From contig NZ_SRRY01000001.1 in the NCBI RefSeq assembly GCF_004792295.1, positions 3,293,501 through 3,357,500 of the forward strand: 64,000 bases of DNA, given 5' to 3'. A model generated the notes under the pieces. It ran no database searches and had not been told where the DNA came from. It saw only the letters and a program-made list of their open reading frames with translations. Shown here piece after piece: positions 45,451 through 55,188 of this stretch. The DNA is from Pseudoalteromonas sp. MEBiC 03607. GTDB lineage: Bacteria; Pseudomonadota; Gammaproteobacteria; Enterobacterales; Alteromonadaceae. Each line of letters starts with the position of its first letter. Position 1 is the first letter of the stretch. The position numbers were made by a program, and so were the translations under genes.

Positions 45451-45702
45451 ATGGAAGTGTTCAACACGACACAAAAACATCTCCGCCGTGCCATTGACTT
45501 GGTCGGCGGGCAATCAGCATTAGCACGAGCCATCAACTCAAAACAGCAAAACGTCTGGTTTTGGTTGAATAAATCAGGGCGTGTTCCCGCTGAATTCGTT
45601 TTACCCATCGAACAAGCTACGCAAGGACAGGTAACCCGTTCCCAGTTAAGACCGGACATCTATCCCGAATACCCAAGCGAGCAAAAAGCCAGTAACCAGT
45701 AG
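45451..45702 (+). CDS. croS: CroS, Cro-like regulator
   Basis: 83 residues with one helix-turn-helix: RRAIDLVGGQSALARAINSKQQNVWFWLNKSGRVPAEFVLPIEQATQG, a YdaS/Cro-like domain. GGAG is well placed before the ATG. It lies divergent from setR beyond the four operators. In SXT, CroS counteracts SetR and allows induced transfer; the pair acts like lambda Cro and CI. Confidence 0.9.
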   Translation: MEVFNTTQKHLRRAIDLVGGQSALARAINSKQQNVWFWLNKSGRVPAEFVLPIEQATQGQVTRSQLRPDIYPEYPSEQKASNQ

Positions 45703-45757
45703 GATTAAGGGCAAGTAATGGTCAGCATTTTACGTAAACACAAAAGCGAGTTCCTCC

Positions 45758-46627
45758 ATGCGTGATTATGGCAAGGTCTATACCCGCTTTTGGCTAAAGC
45801 AAAACGTTTTGTCCTGGAGTGACTCAGCGAAGTTGCTAGGACTGTATTTGCTTACATGCCCACATTGTAATTTGCTTGGATGCTTTCGATTGCCGATTGG
45901 TTACGTTGCTTCTGACTTGAACTGGGATGAGCAACAGGTTGCCAAGACTCTAAATGAGTTAGAACAAGATCAGTTTCTCATTCGTTGCGAGGAATCCGGT
46001 TGGACTTTGATTCGGAGCTTTCTGAAGCACAACCCAATCGAAAACCCAAACCAAGGTAAAGCAGCCTTTCGGTTGCTTAAAGATGTACCTGCCGACTTCA
46101 TTGGTATGGCATCGCTTTTGAAATCTCTTGCCGCTTTTCAAGCTCGGCTACCAGAAGAATTTTCATCATTGTTTATGCCTGATGGCAACCCGGTAAGGGA
46201 CTCTCAACGGTCGGATGACTCTGAGAGAAGTAATAAATCAACAGTTAGAACTGTTGACCACATACAGTTTGAAGACTTCTGGGATGTACAAATACGCAAA
46301 GAAAAAAAAGCGAAAGCCAAAGAAGAATGGCTACGCATGGGCCTCAATGAAGACCATGAACTCGCCTTGGAAGTGCTAACACGCTGGAAAGAGCAACGAG
46401 ACAACCGATTACAGTATCAAGATCGGACTAAGACCCCTATGCCACATAATTGGCTTTTAAACCGGCAATGGGAAGACGAGTACGTTCGCATTGATGAAGT
46501 ACAGCAATCATCGACGAGCCTAAAGGGCAGCAATCACCAATTGAATATTGAAGAAAGCAATCGCCGCATTGCTGAAAGCTGGGCCAGACTAGGAGTTCGG
46601 GAGGTTCGTTCAAGTGCTGGAGGTTGA
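45758..46627 (+). CDS. ICE backbone winged-helix protein, phage replication protein-like
   Basis: 289 residues. It begins MRDYGKVYTRFWLKQNVLSWSDSAKLLGLYLLT and has DEQQVAKTLNELEQDQFLIRCEESGWTLIRSF, like winged-helix domains of phage replication-initiation proteins of the lambda O kind. Residues 160-260 have an FWDVQIRKEKKAKAKEEWLRMGL segment, common in primosomal loaders. It corresponds to a conserved gene of SXT backbones of unclear role. A 15-codon frame (45718-45765) overlaps its start and could couple translation. The end overlaps the next gene. Confidence 0.65.
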   Translation: MRDYGKVYTRFWLKQNVLSWSDSAKLLGLYLLTCPHCNLLGCFRLPIGYVASDLNWDEQQVAKTLNELEQDQFLIRCEESGWTLIRSFLKHNPIENPNQGKAAFRLLKDVPADFIGMASLLKSLAAFQARLPEEFSSLFMPDGNPVRDSQRSDDSERSNKSTVRTVDHIQFEDFWDVQIRKEKKAKAKEEWLRMGLNEDHELALEVLTRWKEQRDNRLQYQDRTKTPMPHNWLLNRQWEDEYVRIDEVQQSSTSLKGSNHQLNIEESNRRIAESWARLGVREVRSSAGG

Positions 46628-47276
46628 TAAACGCGAGTTTGCTGAAGTTTGGGGAGCTGCTTGGGCCATGTATGGCAAAAGCGTATCACCACAATTGCTA
46701 TCCATCGCATTTGAAGCCCTTCGTGCTTACAGCATTGAAGAAGTGCGAATCGGTCTGACTCGGCATATTCAATCACCGGATACTGGGCAATTTTTTCCAA
46801 AGCCCGCTGACGTCATCAAGCATATCGATGGCAACTCGGGTTCAAGAGCCATGGTTGCTTGGAACAAAGTTGACAAGGCTGTTCGTCAGGTTGGCGCTTG
46901 GACATCCGTGATGTTTGACGATGCGCTTATTCACCGCGTTATTTCAGACATGGGGGGATGGGTTGAACTCTGCAAGGTAGATGACAGGGAATACCCCTTT
47001 AAACAAAAAGAGTTTTTAACACGCTACCAGGCTTACTTGTTGCGGGACGAAGTGGGTGAATACCCAAGGCTATTACAGGGTATTGCAGACCATCTGAACC
47101 AGCAAAAAGGATTTGATATGCAAGCGCCGGTTGCCGTGGGCGACTGGTCAAAAGCAGCACAAGTTTATACAAGAGGTATCGCTGACTTTAGCGCAGTGCC
47201 TTTGAAAAGAATAAGCCCGAAAGCCATTCAGGCGCTTCTCGGAAATCAATTAGAGGACAAAAATGAAAACGATTAA
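46614..47276 (+). CDS. Helicase-loader-like ICE protein
   Basis: 220 residues starting at GTG 46614. It resembles replicative-helicase loader/inhibitor proteins of phages: FAEVWGAAWAMYGKSVSPQLLSIAFEALRAYSIEEVRIGLTRHIQSPDTGQFFPKPADVIKHI, the typical N-terminal helical domain. The C-terminal half is less clear. It overlaps the preceding gene by 14 bases and the next by 14, so the four genes are coupled. It probably forms a replication module with its neighbour. Confidence 0.65.
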   Translation: MLEVDKREFAEVWGAAWAMYGKSVSPQLLSIAFEALRAYSIEEVRIGLTRHIQSPDTGQFFPKPADVIKHIDGNSGSRAMVAWNKVDKAVRQVGAWTSVMFDDALIHRVISDMGGWVELCKVDDREYPFKQKEFLTRYQAYLLRDEVGEYPRLLQGIADHLNQQKGFDMQAPVAVGDWSKAAQVYTRGIADFSAVPLKRISPKAIQALLGNQLEDKNEND

Positions 47277-47811
47277 AGCAAAAACCATTGCCCTAGTGAT
47301 AGCCATGTCTGCAAGCACTTCAGTCTATGCGTTTCCGGGCTATCAGTGGGAAAAAGCAGCACAAAGCGTTGGTATTGATCCAGTCATGCTCTACGCCGTT
47401 GCCTTGGCTGAGTCGGCCTCACATCGTGGTCTCAACATGACCAGTCCATGGCCATACGCAATTCGCAATGGTTCAAACGCAACCTACGCGAAATCTAAGA
47501 CAGAAGCTGAGCAACTGTTAAACCAGGCACTGCAAGAGACTGAAAAATATCAGCTCGATATTGGCCTTATGCAAATCAATTTGCATTGGCATGGGCATCG
47601 GGTGAGCTCAGCAGCGGAACTGCTAGACCCCATCACCAACCTTACGGTCGGCTCAAGTATTTTGGCCGAAGCAATCAAGTCTTCACCAAATGATTTAGAG
47701 CTTGGCATAGGCCGCTATCACAGTTGGAACGAAGAGCGTGCACGCTGGTATGGGCAAAGAGTGCTTTCTATCTATCGCAATATTTTACATGAACTGGAGG
47801 TCCGTCAATGA
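47263..47811 (+). CDS. Lytic transglycosylase-like protein
   Basis: 182 residues with a signal peptide (1-23, VYA). Goose-lysozyme-type transglycosylase domain: AQSVGIDPVMLYAVALAESA (catalytic Glu in AESA), IGLMQINLHWHGHRV and a closing RYHSWNEERARWYGQRVLSIY. Such enzymes open the wall for mating-pair machinery. It lies between helicase-loader-like and setD genes and its 3' end overlaps setD by four bases. Confidence 0.9.
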   Translation: MKTIKAKTIALVIAMSASTSVYAFPGYQWEKAAQSVGIDPVMLYAVALAESASHRGLNMTSPWPYAIRNGSNATYAKSKTEAEQLLNQALQETEKYQLDIGLMQINLHWHGHRVSSAAELLDPITNLTVGSSILAEAIKSSPNDLELGIGRYHSWNEERARWYGQRVLSIYRNILHELEVRQ

Positions 47812-48107
47812 CAACCAATCAACAAGACTTCTATCAATTAAATTTGGCGTACCTACACGCAGCACGAGAATTAGCGCGAATTGATCCGCAAGAGGCGGTC
47901 TTGCGCTTTGGACTTACACGCGACGTGGTGGATGCACTGATTAATGCCGGTGTTGACGACCTGCAACGAGTGGCGACCTCATCATTCATGCTGTTTCAAC
48001 CAAGGGGTAACCAAAGCCAACTGATTGAGATGGTTAAGAGCAAAGGCACAGGTATCCCAAGAATCGCTTATTTATTATCAACCCTAAACAACAAGGGGGA
48101 TGTATGA
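47808..48107 (+). CDS. setD: SetD, FlhD-like transfer activator
   Basis: 99 residues. FlhD-like helical protein: FYQLNLAYLHAARELARIDPQEAVLRFGLTRDVVDALINAGVDDLQRVATSSFMLFQPRG. With SetC it forms a hetero-oligomeric activator of ICE transfer and excision genes. It overlaps the transglycosylase gene by four bases and setC by four bases (ATGA). Confidence 0.92.
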   Translation: MTTNQQDFYQLNLAYLHAARELARIDPQEAVLRFGLTRDVVDALINAGVDDLQRVATSSFMLFQPRGNQSQLIEMVKSKGTGIPRIAYLLSTLNNKGDV

Positions 48108-48637
48108 TTGATAACCTGTCCAAAAGTGAGCTGTTTACCCGAGCCTCGCTGCTTATTAAATACGGATTTCGAACAACCATTATCGCGCTCGATACAGGTT
48201 TGCCAATACACATTATCAGAAGGCTCCACAAAGAAGTGACTGGCAAGTCACCTTGTCCTGGTCAACTGCCAGAATCTGATGCCATCGTCAAAAGCAGAAG
48301 AGCATTAGTTGAAGGCTCCCTGCTTATGGCGCTTTATGTCAATATTGGTGGTGATAATGTCTACAAGCAATTAAATATCGATGCTTTGATGAAGGCTTAC
48401 GATGCGTATTTGGTTGCAAGAGAAGAAGCAGATCTTCCAGCTGAGATCCCCTGGAAAAAACTGACCATCAATGAAGGTTGGGTTCTAGCTCGTGATTTAA
48501 GATCACAGCTTGCATCCTTACACCGGTGTCGATGCGGCAGTCTGTATTTGACGGTATCACAACAGCGCATTCAGCTTAAATGCCCTGTGTGTGAGATTAT
48601 GGCCGAGCAAACCACTAGAGCACTTTTTGAGAACTAA
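48104..48637 (+). CDS. setC: SetC, FlhC-like transfer activator
   Basis: 177 residues. FlhC-like: KYGFRTTIIALDTGLPIHIIRRLHKEVTGKSPCPGQLP, and a C-terminal zinc site from two CxC/CxxC pairs (HRCRCGSL, then CPVCEIM). SetC is the partner of SetD; the complex activates ICE transfer promoters once SetR is lost. Translationally coupled to setD. Confidence 0.93.
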   Translation: MIDNLSKSELFTRASLLIKYGFRTTIIALDTGLPIHIIRRLHKEVTGKSPCPGQLPESDAIVKSRRALVEGSLLMALYVNIGGDNVYKQLNIDALMKAYDAYLVAREEADLPAEIPWKKLTINEGWVLARDLRSQLASLHRCRCGSLYLTVSQQRIQLKCPVCEIMAEQTTRALFEN

Positions 48638-48691
48638 CATGCTGATGCATGATTTTATTGTGAACCGTCTGTGCACTTTGAGAGTACTAAG

Positions 48692-49123
48692 ATGACAAAC
48701 TTACTTAAATCTTTACCAGCACGCTGCTGGTTTATATCACTGGGGCTTTTTCTGGCGACTTTGGCTGCGGCTCATTTCTTTCCATCAGAAATATTAACGA
48801 CATCTGCCAAGTTAGCGGCTTTGCCATTTCTGTTCTGCACCGTTGTTTTTTTCAGCTACTTGGGATTCAAAGCGACCTGTAATCCCATCGGACTTATAGC
48901 CATAATCACTATGCTTGTAGCAATCGCATATTGGCAAGCGAGTTGGACAATTGTTGGCTTGGGACTCTTTTTCTTAGCTATTTGCACTGGAATTAGATTC
49001 TTGAGTAGCCAAGTTAAAGATTCGGGTAGAACTTTGAGCATTGAAGAAAAATGGTATTGGTATAAGCTCCATTCGTTTTTTGATGGCTTTTATCCAAGGT
49101 ATCCCAAAAAGCCAAAAAAATAG
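48692..49123 (+). CDS. eex: Eex, entry exclusion inner-membrane protein
   Basis: 143 residues from ATG 48692, the length reported for SXT/R391 Eex. Three to four hydrophobic segments in the first 105 residues (FISLGLFLATLAAAHFF, LAALPFLFCTVVFFSYLGF, LIAIITMLVAIAYW, WTIVGLGLFFLAICTGI), then a charged tail (RTLSIEEKWYWYKLHSFFDGFY). Eex in a recipient blocks transfer of elements of the same group by recognising donor TraG. It sits convergent with traG, its usual place. The stop falls in a terminator. Confidence 0.88.
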   Translation: MTNLLKSLPARCWFISLGLFLATLAAAHFFPSEILTTSAKLAALPFLFCTVVFFSYLGFKATCNPIGLIAIITMLVAIAYWQASWTIVGLGLFFLAICTGIRFLSSQVKDSGRTLSIEEKWYWYKLHSFFDGFYPRYPKKPKK

Positions 49124-49145
49124 CCAGCCAACCACAAGCTGGCTA
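49121..49145. terminator. Hairpin between eex and traG
   Basis: TAGCCAGC-CAACCACAA-GCTGGCTA; A7 on the left gives a T tract for leftward traG transcripts, and a weaker T-rich run follows on the right. It includes the eex stop codon. Confidence 0.75.
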
Positions 49146-49155
49146 CCTTCTATTT

Positions 49156-52100
49156 TCAGTTCCTTCCTGATGCCTGGTTATAAGCCCTAATATCGATCAA
49201 GTTGTTCTGAGCATAATCTCCCGCAAGCGATGCATTTGAGATCACCGCTATCTGCTTATCCACAAATGCTTTATCTTCTTCGGACACACTGTCAGGAATG
49301 TAAGCGCCACTCTCATCCTTTTGACGATACTCATTTAGCATTTGCTCCCTTAGACCTAGCATTTCAGGCGACCAACTCGATGAGTCTTCAGAGTTGAATA
49401 CGCGCCCCGCCAAACCTTCATTGAAAGCTTGAGCGAACACTTGGCTTTGAATCGGGGTCAATCCCATTCTCTGCCCTTCGCTGTATGCTTCCTGTTTAAA
49501 ATCATCGGCGTACTGTTCTAAGAACTCACCGTATCGATTGTTAACTGCCGCACCGAATGCCCCAGCCAACATGGCTTCAGACTTAGTGCCCCAGTTAACT
49601 TCGGAGGCATACTGCGAACTCGATCCACTGTATGCATCATTAAACGCCGTCAAAGGATTTTCCAAAGAGGTTCCGGCATCAACGGCTGCTTTTAACCCAT
49701 CCCAGGTTGATTTGCTGGCCACCGTTGCATTGTGCAAGAAACCTCGTGAGCCAGGATCTTCAAGCGCTTGTTCTTTGTAACTCTCATAGTCTTCGCCAAA
49801 GTGATTCAAGGTATGCAGTGCTGCATCAGTATGCTTGCCACTGAAATCACCTATAGCACTGGCGCTGTTGAAGAACATTTCAGCACCAGAGACTCCGCTA
49901 TCATCAGCCATAATGCGAGATCGCCACTGAGAGCCAGCTTCACTGTTTAGACCAGATTGATAGGTACTTGTGTCAGAAGCTACGGCCTGCTGGGCTTGTT
50001 GCTGATGCGCATTCAGCTGTCCATCTACACCAGAAAGATTGGTTTGGTAAGCAGATTGAGCCGAATTGAACTGCGTTTGAACTGTTGCAGCATCCTCATA
50101 GCCTCCCAGAACACCGGATTCAACTTGGCTTTGAGTGCCACCAAAAGTAGGTGCCGTTGATGACAAGCCTTCATTAGAGCGTGGCTGAATAGATCGTAAA
50201 TCGGCTCCGGTAGCCATGGCCATAACAGTCATTGCTGCTTGATAGTCATTGTCTCGTTCAGCGGGCGTAGAGGAGTTGCTATAGGTTAAAGACTCCATAG
50301 CTGCGGCCACATACGCCTGATTATCATCAGGTAGCAAGCGCTGATACATTGGAAGGTTTTCACGTAATCGGTTACCTGCTTCAACATGCTGGTTCATATA
50401 GCGACCTAAATAATCCATGACTTCAGGATTATCCGCTGCTAATCGAGTTAACGTCGCACCATCCGTGTTCCTTTGTCCTGATAGACTGTAGCTGGCCTGA
50501 TCAAGCTCACTAAAGCGGTTTGATGCCGTGATAACGTCTTGTGCTGAACTCTGAAGTGACTGATAGTCTTGATTAGACAACGACATCTCAACGCCAGAGC
50601 GTCTTGAATCTGAAAGGTCCTTAACCATCGCATCGCGAAACTCAGCACGTCGTGAATCACTCGATGCCAAGCTTTGCATCTCCCCAGTGAGCGTATTTGC
50701 GGTCGTAGACCGAGAACTGCCTTCTGACGACTCAACTTGGCCACTAAAGTTACCACCTAGATCCAACCCAGCTCGTACCCTTGATAGTTTTGGTACACGA
50801 GATGAATCTGGCTTATCAACTCCAGGCAAATTACCTTGTGGAGAATCATTGCCTCCCGTTCCAAGAAGCCTCCCAAGAAAACCCTTATCGGCAACTTCTT
50901 TCTCACCGGGATTAGTAATGGTTCCATCGCCACCAACCCTTAGTCCGCCAGATAACACGCCCGATACCAAGCCACGTACAGCGTCTTTTTTATCGTCTCC
51001 GAAACCATACCGTGTTTGCAGGTCATCAGTGACCTGATTAACAACGGCGCTAGATGCGGAATTAGAAGAACCGATCTGACGTCCAACCGAAGAAAGGTTG
51101 TCGTAACTTAGCTTTTCACCAAAAGTTCGACTCATGGTATTGCCAACTTGACGGCTAAAGGCTTGAGTTGCCTGAGTCATGGATTCTTTTGCAGAACCGA
51201 CCATTGAACCCACCGCATTTCCGACAGAGAAACTGCTAAGTAGGTTTGACGCGCCGGTCATAGCAGAACCAGTGAGGGCTGAATTTTGGAACATTGACTG
51301 TGATTGCATCACCGGGGCATTTTTCGCGACATCTGGACTTGCCATCTTTTCATCAATTGCATCACCGTTTTGAAGACGTCCAGCCAAGTGGGTAGCGGTT
51401 ATTGCTGAGCCATACACGAGCATGAGCGAAATCGCCGGAACACTCGACGCCAACATGCCGCCAGTAGCTATCCAGGTTTGCAGCACTGAATCCATCTGCA
51501 TCATCCCAGCAAAAGATGGCACTTCTGTACCTGCAAAGGCATCAAGAGCCGACATTTTCCCAGCAACGGTTAAATGGATATATAGGTTAATGATGGCCAT
51601 GACAGGCATCCAAAGTTGAATCCAAAGCAGGATTAACAAGTACTTCCCGGCCATTCGCATCCCGATTTGGCCAAGGGCAATCACAAAGGCCATCAATGGG
51701 GTGATGGCGTAAATGAAACCCTCAAAAAACGTCATCATCGGACGAACGATACTTTGGAACAGGGTCTGCTCCGCCGCCCATTGCGTATTGCGCTGCTCAA
51801 TCGCTTGGTTAACCATCACGGCTGCGGTGAAAGCTTGATCATCCATATACTTGCCCGTCACGCTTTGCTCATAAATAGGCAAAAGCACCGACGCGGTCAT
51901 GTACTCTTGGGTGTTAACCGAGGCCAAACCAAGATTATTCAGTGCATTTCGGATCACGTCATCAGTATCCGTTGCTGACGAAGTCCCCAATGAGGCTGAC
52001 AAAACCTGTTTAAGCCTTGGAATGAAGGTTGATTCTGTCATGAGTTTCAGCTGGCTATAGGCATCGGTGCAGTCCAAATCGCTACTGCTACCACTGAGCA

Positions 52101-52725
52101 TGATGCGCGTGCCATAAATGCGCGAGTCAAACCTAATCGCAGTCATCGGGTTAGGATCACTCAGCACCTGATCGAGGTTCTTTTGGCCGATGTCGATACC
52201 AATCAAGGTGCACTCTTTGATGTAGTTAAACCACGATTGTTCGATATCTGAGCCACCGACACGATTTGCATCACCCAACCCAGAGCGATCCATCACCTGT
52301 TTTCTCACTTTAATCAGTGACTGTAAACTGGATGCAAAGCCGTATTCCGTCATGGCGGGAGTTGAGAACGCCGTTTCAAACAATCGCGTGATTTGAAAGC
52401 CAACAGTCGAAATCGTACTACCTGCGGCAGCAACACCGATGGGCACATTATCAACCACTCGAACTTGTCCCGTGTACGCATCCTCAATGCTCACGCGGGT
52501 ACTGGGTCCAAACATGGTTGCAAAGACTAGCCATGAGACTAAAACGTGTTGAAAGTTAATCCCACGACCACCTTGCATTAAGGCCTGAACAGAGACCATC
52601 AATACCCCAATGAGCAAGCCAATGCGAACCATTGAAGTAAAGTCGCCTGTACCAGTGATCATCGCGACAGCGTTCAAGACCTGCTCTAAAAAAGCCGAAT
52701 CCCCGATGGAATAGATTTCCCACAT
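49156..52725 (-). CDS. traG: TraG, mating-pair stabilisation and exclusion-target protein
   Basis: 1189 residues, the length of SXT TraG. N-terminal membrane segments (RIGLLIGVLMVSVQALM, VSWLVFATMFGP, later KYLLILLWIQLWMPVMAIINLYI) anchor it; the rest is a long helical periplasmic or cytoplasmic tail. Residues 606-608 are Pro-Gly-Glu, which I recall as the S-group exclusion specificity motif (the R group has Thr-Asp-Tyr there). It works with TraN and TraH in stabilising mating aggregates. The upstream traH ends three bases before it. Confidence 0.95.
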   Translation of the reverse strand: MWEIYSIGDSAFLEQVLNAVAMITGTGDFTSMVRIGLLIGVLMVSVQALMQGGRGINFQHVLVSWLVFATMFGPSTRVSIEDAYTGQVRVVDNVPIGVAAAGSTISTVGFQITRLFETAFSTPAMTEYGFASSLQSLIKVRKQVMDRSGLGDANRVGGSDIEQSWFNYIKECTLIGIDIGQKNLDQVLSDPNPMTAIRFDSRIYGTRIMLSGSSSDLDCTDAYSQLKLMTESTFIPRLKQVLSASLGTSSATDTDDVIRNALNNLGLASVNTQEYMTASVLLPIYEQSVTGKYMDDQAFTAAVMVNQAIEQRNTQWAAEQTLFQSIVRPMMTFFEGFIYAITPLMAFVIALGQIGMRMAGKYLLILLWIQLWMPVMAIINLYIHLTVAGKMSALDAFAGTEVPSFAGMMQMDSVLQTWIATGGMLASSVPAISLMLVYGSAITATHLAGRLQNGDAIDEKMASPDVAKNAPVMQSQSMFQNSALTGSAMTGASNLLSSFSVGNAVGSMVGSAKESMTQATQAFSRQVGNTMSRTFGEKLSYDNLSSVGRQIGSSNSASSAVVNQVTDDLQTRYGFGDDKKDAVRGLVSGVLSGGLRVGGDGTITNPGEKEVADKGFLGRLLGTGGNDSPQGNLPGVDKPDSSRVPKLSRVRAGLDLGGNFSGQVESSEGSSRSTTANTLTGEMQSLASSDSRRAEFRDAMVKDLSDSRRSGVEMSLSNQDYQSLQSSAQDVITASNRFSELDQASYSLSGQRNTDGATLTRLAADNPEVMDYLGRYMNQHVEAGNRLRENLPMYQRLLPDDNQAYVAAAMESLTYSNSSTPAERDNDYQAAMTVMAMATGADLRSIQPRSNEGLSSTAPTFGGTQSQVESGVLGGYEDAATVQTQFNSAQSAYQTNLSGVDGQLNAHQQQAQQAVASDTSTYQSGLNSEAGSQWRSRIMADDSGVSGAEMFFNSASAIGDFSGKHTDAALHTLNHFGEDYESYKEQALEDPGSRGFLHNATVASKSTWDGLKAAVDAGTSLENPLTAFNDAYSGSSSQYASEVNWGTKSEAMLAGAFGAAVNNRYGEFLEQYADDFKQEAYSEGQRMGLTPIQSQVFAQAFNEGLAGRVFNSEDSSSWSPEMLGLREQMLNEYRQKDESGAYIPDSVSEEDKAFVDKQIAVISNASLAGDYAQNNLIDIRAYNQASGRN

Positions 52726-52728
52726 TAT

Positions 52729-54117
52729 CTATTCCCCCAGTGCCGTAGATTTAACGGTGTAATAACGCTGCTTGCGAATGGTCTGAATCACCTGATTAAA
52801 ATGCGCCAGCAATTCTTGCTCTGAACCGTATCTTCGCTGTAACGCGGCGTATTCCTCGTTGATTTGGCGACGTGCACGTTCAAGGTCTTCAGTTAATAAC
52901 TTCGCATAGGCATGATCTTCTACACCAGAGGTGCTTCTAGCTGCATTGAGCATGTCTTCAACCAATGCTCGGGCCATCTCAACAGCAATAAATGGTGCTG
53001 CTCGTGAAGCAAACGACCTAGCGGCACCTTCATTTAATGCAGAAAGTGTTCGAATCATGCCGCCAATGCTCGCAGGAGCCGAGGTCATAAAAGCCTTTTC
53101 AGTGGTGTTAGCAGCCCCTGTATTTCGAGCAAACTTAAAAATAATGCCGTTACTGGAACCTGTACCAAGAAGTAAATTTTCTACCTGGGTTGATAACCCG
53201 GTAAGAGTCACGTTAGTGATTGTTGGGTTCAGACAACCGTCTTGCGTCACTGTGTCACATCGGTACATAGCGACGTTGCCGCCATGAATTAGATGCTCAA
53301 TAGTCACTTTATTGCCATTCAGTCTGGTCAGTTTTGGGGCTTTACCTTGGCCATCAGCGGCATTAGTAAGATCACCAACAATGATCGAACCCGTCACCGA
53401 CATAACCGCTTCAAGAAAACGGTCATCCCCCGATGCAAACCAGCTTGATGCCGAGTGACGTTTCAGTGCTCGCCAAACCAAATTACCTTTAATCGTTCTG
53501 TTCACATCAGTTGCCGCGACACTCGAAGCGTTCTCATATGGGTTCTTACCATTGGATTCACTCCAACTGGTAAAAACGTCTCCAGCCCCTTTAAGTGAGC
53601 TCAACATGCTGGCTTCTGTTTGCCCCTTTTTACCAAAAGCAGCCAGGGTATCGTTCACGACTCCCTGAGCCATTTGACAGGAATTGCCGAAATACTCGTT
53701 CAACTGCTGGATTTTCTTTTGCAGTGTCTCCATGTGCTGAGAGCATTTCTCACACATAGCACTGAGCGCCAATTGGAATGCGTACCCCTTGGCGTTTGCA
53801 GCAACAGAGCGAAGTAATTGAACAAACTGATCCGCGTTAACAAATGACAAACTTCCAGCGAACATATCAATGCCGCCACAACCAGCTTGGAATGACGGTG
53901 GCACCATAGAGACGAGGTTTTCGTTCATGATCCTGTTACGAACAACAACACTTCCACCAGATATAACGCCACGCCGCTGACTCTCGAATACACCAGGCGC
54001 AGTGGTGTTGGTCATTGAACCAAACAACTGATTCATCTCCTGTTGCAAGCTTGCTTGGCTCATAGATGAAAAACCAATCGCACAGGCGATTAGCGATACT
54101 CGGAATACTTTTTTCAT
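52729..54117 (-). CDS. traH: TraH, type IV secretion/pilus assembly protein
   Basis: 462 residues with a signal peptide (KKVFRVSLIACAIGFSSMSQA). F-type TraH features: the PGVFESQRRGVISGGSVVVRNRI start of the mature protein and ACGG-like GCGGIDMFAGSLSFVNADQFVQLLRSVAANAKGYAFQLALSAMCEKCSQ. TraH acts in pilus assembly with TraF at the outer periplasm. It has close spacing to traF upstream and traG downstream. Confidence 0.95.
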   Translation of the reverse strand: MKKVFRVSLIACAIGFSSMSQASLQQEMNQLFGSMTNTTAPGVFESQRRGVISGGSVVVRNRIMNENLVSMVPPSFQAGCGGIDMFAGSLSFVNADQFVQLLRSVAANAKGYAFQLALSAMCEKCSQHMETLQKKIQQLNEYFGNSCQMAQGVVNDTLAAFGKKGQTEASMLSSLKGAGDVFTSWSESNGKNPYENASSVAATDVNRTIKGNLVWRALKRHSASSWFASGDDRFLEAVMSVTGSIIVGDLTNAADGQGKAPKLTRLNGNKVTIEHLIHGGNVAMYRCDTVTQDGCLNPTITNVTLTGLSTQVENLLLGTGSSNGIIFKFARNTGAANTTEKAFMTSAPASIGGMIRTLSALNEGAARSFASRAAPFIAVEMARALVEDMLNAARSTSGVEDHAYAKLLTEDLERARRQINEEYAALQRRYGSEQELLAHFNQVIQTIRKQRYYTVKSTALGE

Positions 54118-54119
54118 CG

Positions 54120-55064
54120 TTATAACCCTCCTTGTGCACGCAGATAGCGAACAAGGAACTCAGGGTCCTGTAATATTTTTTCGTTAAGCTCTTGGGCTGA
54201 CATCGCGAGTGAAACGCCGGGCTGAACAGGTCTGGTGGCATAGTAAGTTTGATCGTCAATCCAACCGGCTTGATGGGCTGCAAGAATGATTCGATTATTG
54301 AGCTCATCAAGGCTCATTGCGCCCTGGCCAATCGGAGTGATGACATTAGGCGGATCAACTAAGAACACGGCAGGGACAGTCGTAACGGACAAGGATTGAG
54401 CTTGTCCTGAATCGACTTTGTAATTTGGAAATTCTCCACTTGGTAAAGGTAAGCCATCGACAGCAATAGCAAACACCTCGAAACCGTAGTTCAAAGCCAT
54501 GGATTCGATGATAGGCGCTTGAGCATGGCAATAAGGGCAATCCGAACGATAGAAGAAGAACAAGCCAGCCCGTTTTGCTACTTCACCTAAAGCTACATCA
54601 CGTTGAGCGCCAGCTTCTCGATCCATCCGATTGGCAGCATAGGTCGCCAAGGGTCTGCGACTGATTTCATCCAAAACAGGATCGCCCATGACCACCTGCT
54701 GACTAACATCAGCAAACTGTGAGCCCTTATCCATCATGACTCGCTGGAGATACAGATAGGCTCTGACATTCTCATTCGTCGGCTCATCAATTGCCTTGTC
54801 CATGAACGACTGCATGTGCTCTCGGAACCAGGCAGCACTGAAGGGTCTTAGCTCGTCCTTTGTGGGCTCCATGACTCCAGATTCCGGCTTTATTTGCTCT
54901 TCAGACTCCGCTGGCTCAGAAATAACCTGATACCAAAACCAGCCTTCCTGACCACGCAGATAGAATTGCCCATCACTAGCATAGGCGGGCAAGATGAATA
55001 GAAAGAAAATAATGATTGGGATGGTCACCCATAGGATGAACCAAGGTAACAAAGGCGTTCTCAT
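54120..55064 (-). CDS. traF: TraF, thioredoxin-fold pilus assembly protein
   Basis: 314 residues from ATG 55064 (GGAG upstream); an in-frame ATG at 55085 adds seven residues. One N-terminal hydrophobic segment (LPWFILWVTIPIIIFFLFILPAYA) then a thioredoxin-like domain with a CPYC redox site (FFFYRSDCPYCHAQAPIIES) and TTVPAVFLVDP for the cis-Pro loop. TraF assists disulfide formation or pilus assembly in F-type systems. traH begins two bases after it. It marks the edge of the cargo hotspot. Confidence 0.95.
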   Translation of the reverse strand: MRTPLLPWFILWVTIPIIIFFLFILPAYASDGQFYLRGQEGWFWYQVISEPAESEEQIKPESGVMEPTKDELRPFSAAWFREHMQSFMDKAIDEPTNENVRAYLYLQRVMMDKGSQFADVSQQVVMGDPVLDEISRRPLATYAANRMDREAGAQRDVALGEVAKRAGLFFFYRSDCPYCHAQAPIIESMALNYGFEVFAIAVDGLPLPSGEFPNYKVDSGQAQSLSVTTVPAVFLVDPPNVITPIGQGAMSLDELNNRIILAAHQAGWIDDQTYYATRPVQPGVSLAMSAQELNEKILQDPEFLVRYLRAQGGL

Positions 55065-55188
55065 TGTCAGCTCCAGAAATTTCACAGAGCTAACATGCTA
55101 AAGATCCCCGTAAGAGCGATTGGCCAGATAGATGAAGGAATCGTGTATGTTGCTGACTATATGTTGTGACCAGTAACAGTAACAACAG

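Noticed and set aside
44686..45702. Prophage immunity region
   Set aside because: The CI/Cro-like pair fits setR/croS of an SXT/R391 element, given prfC integration, setCD and tra genes; no phage structural genes are present.
50448..52000. Open frames opposite and inside traG
   Set aside because: Shadows of a full-length 1189-residue TraG with expected length and order.
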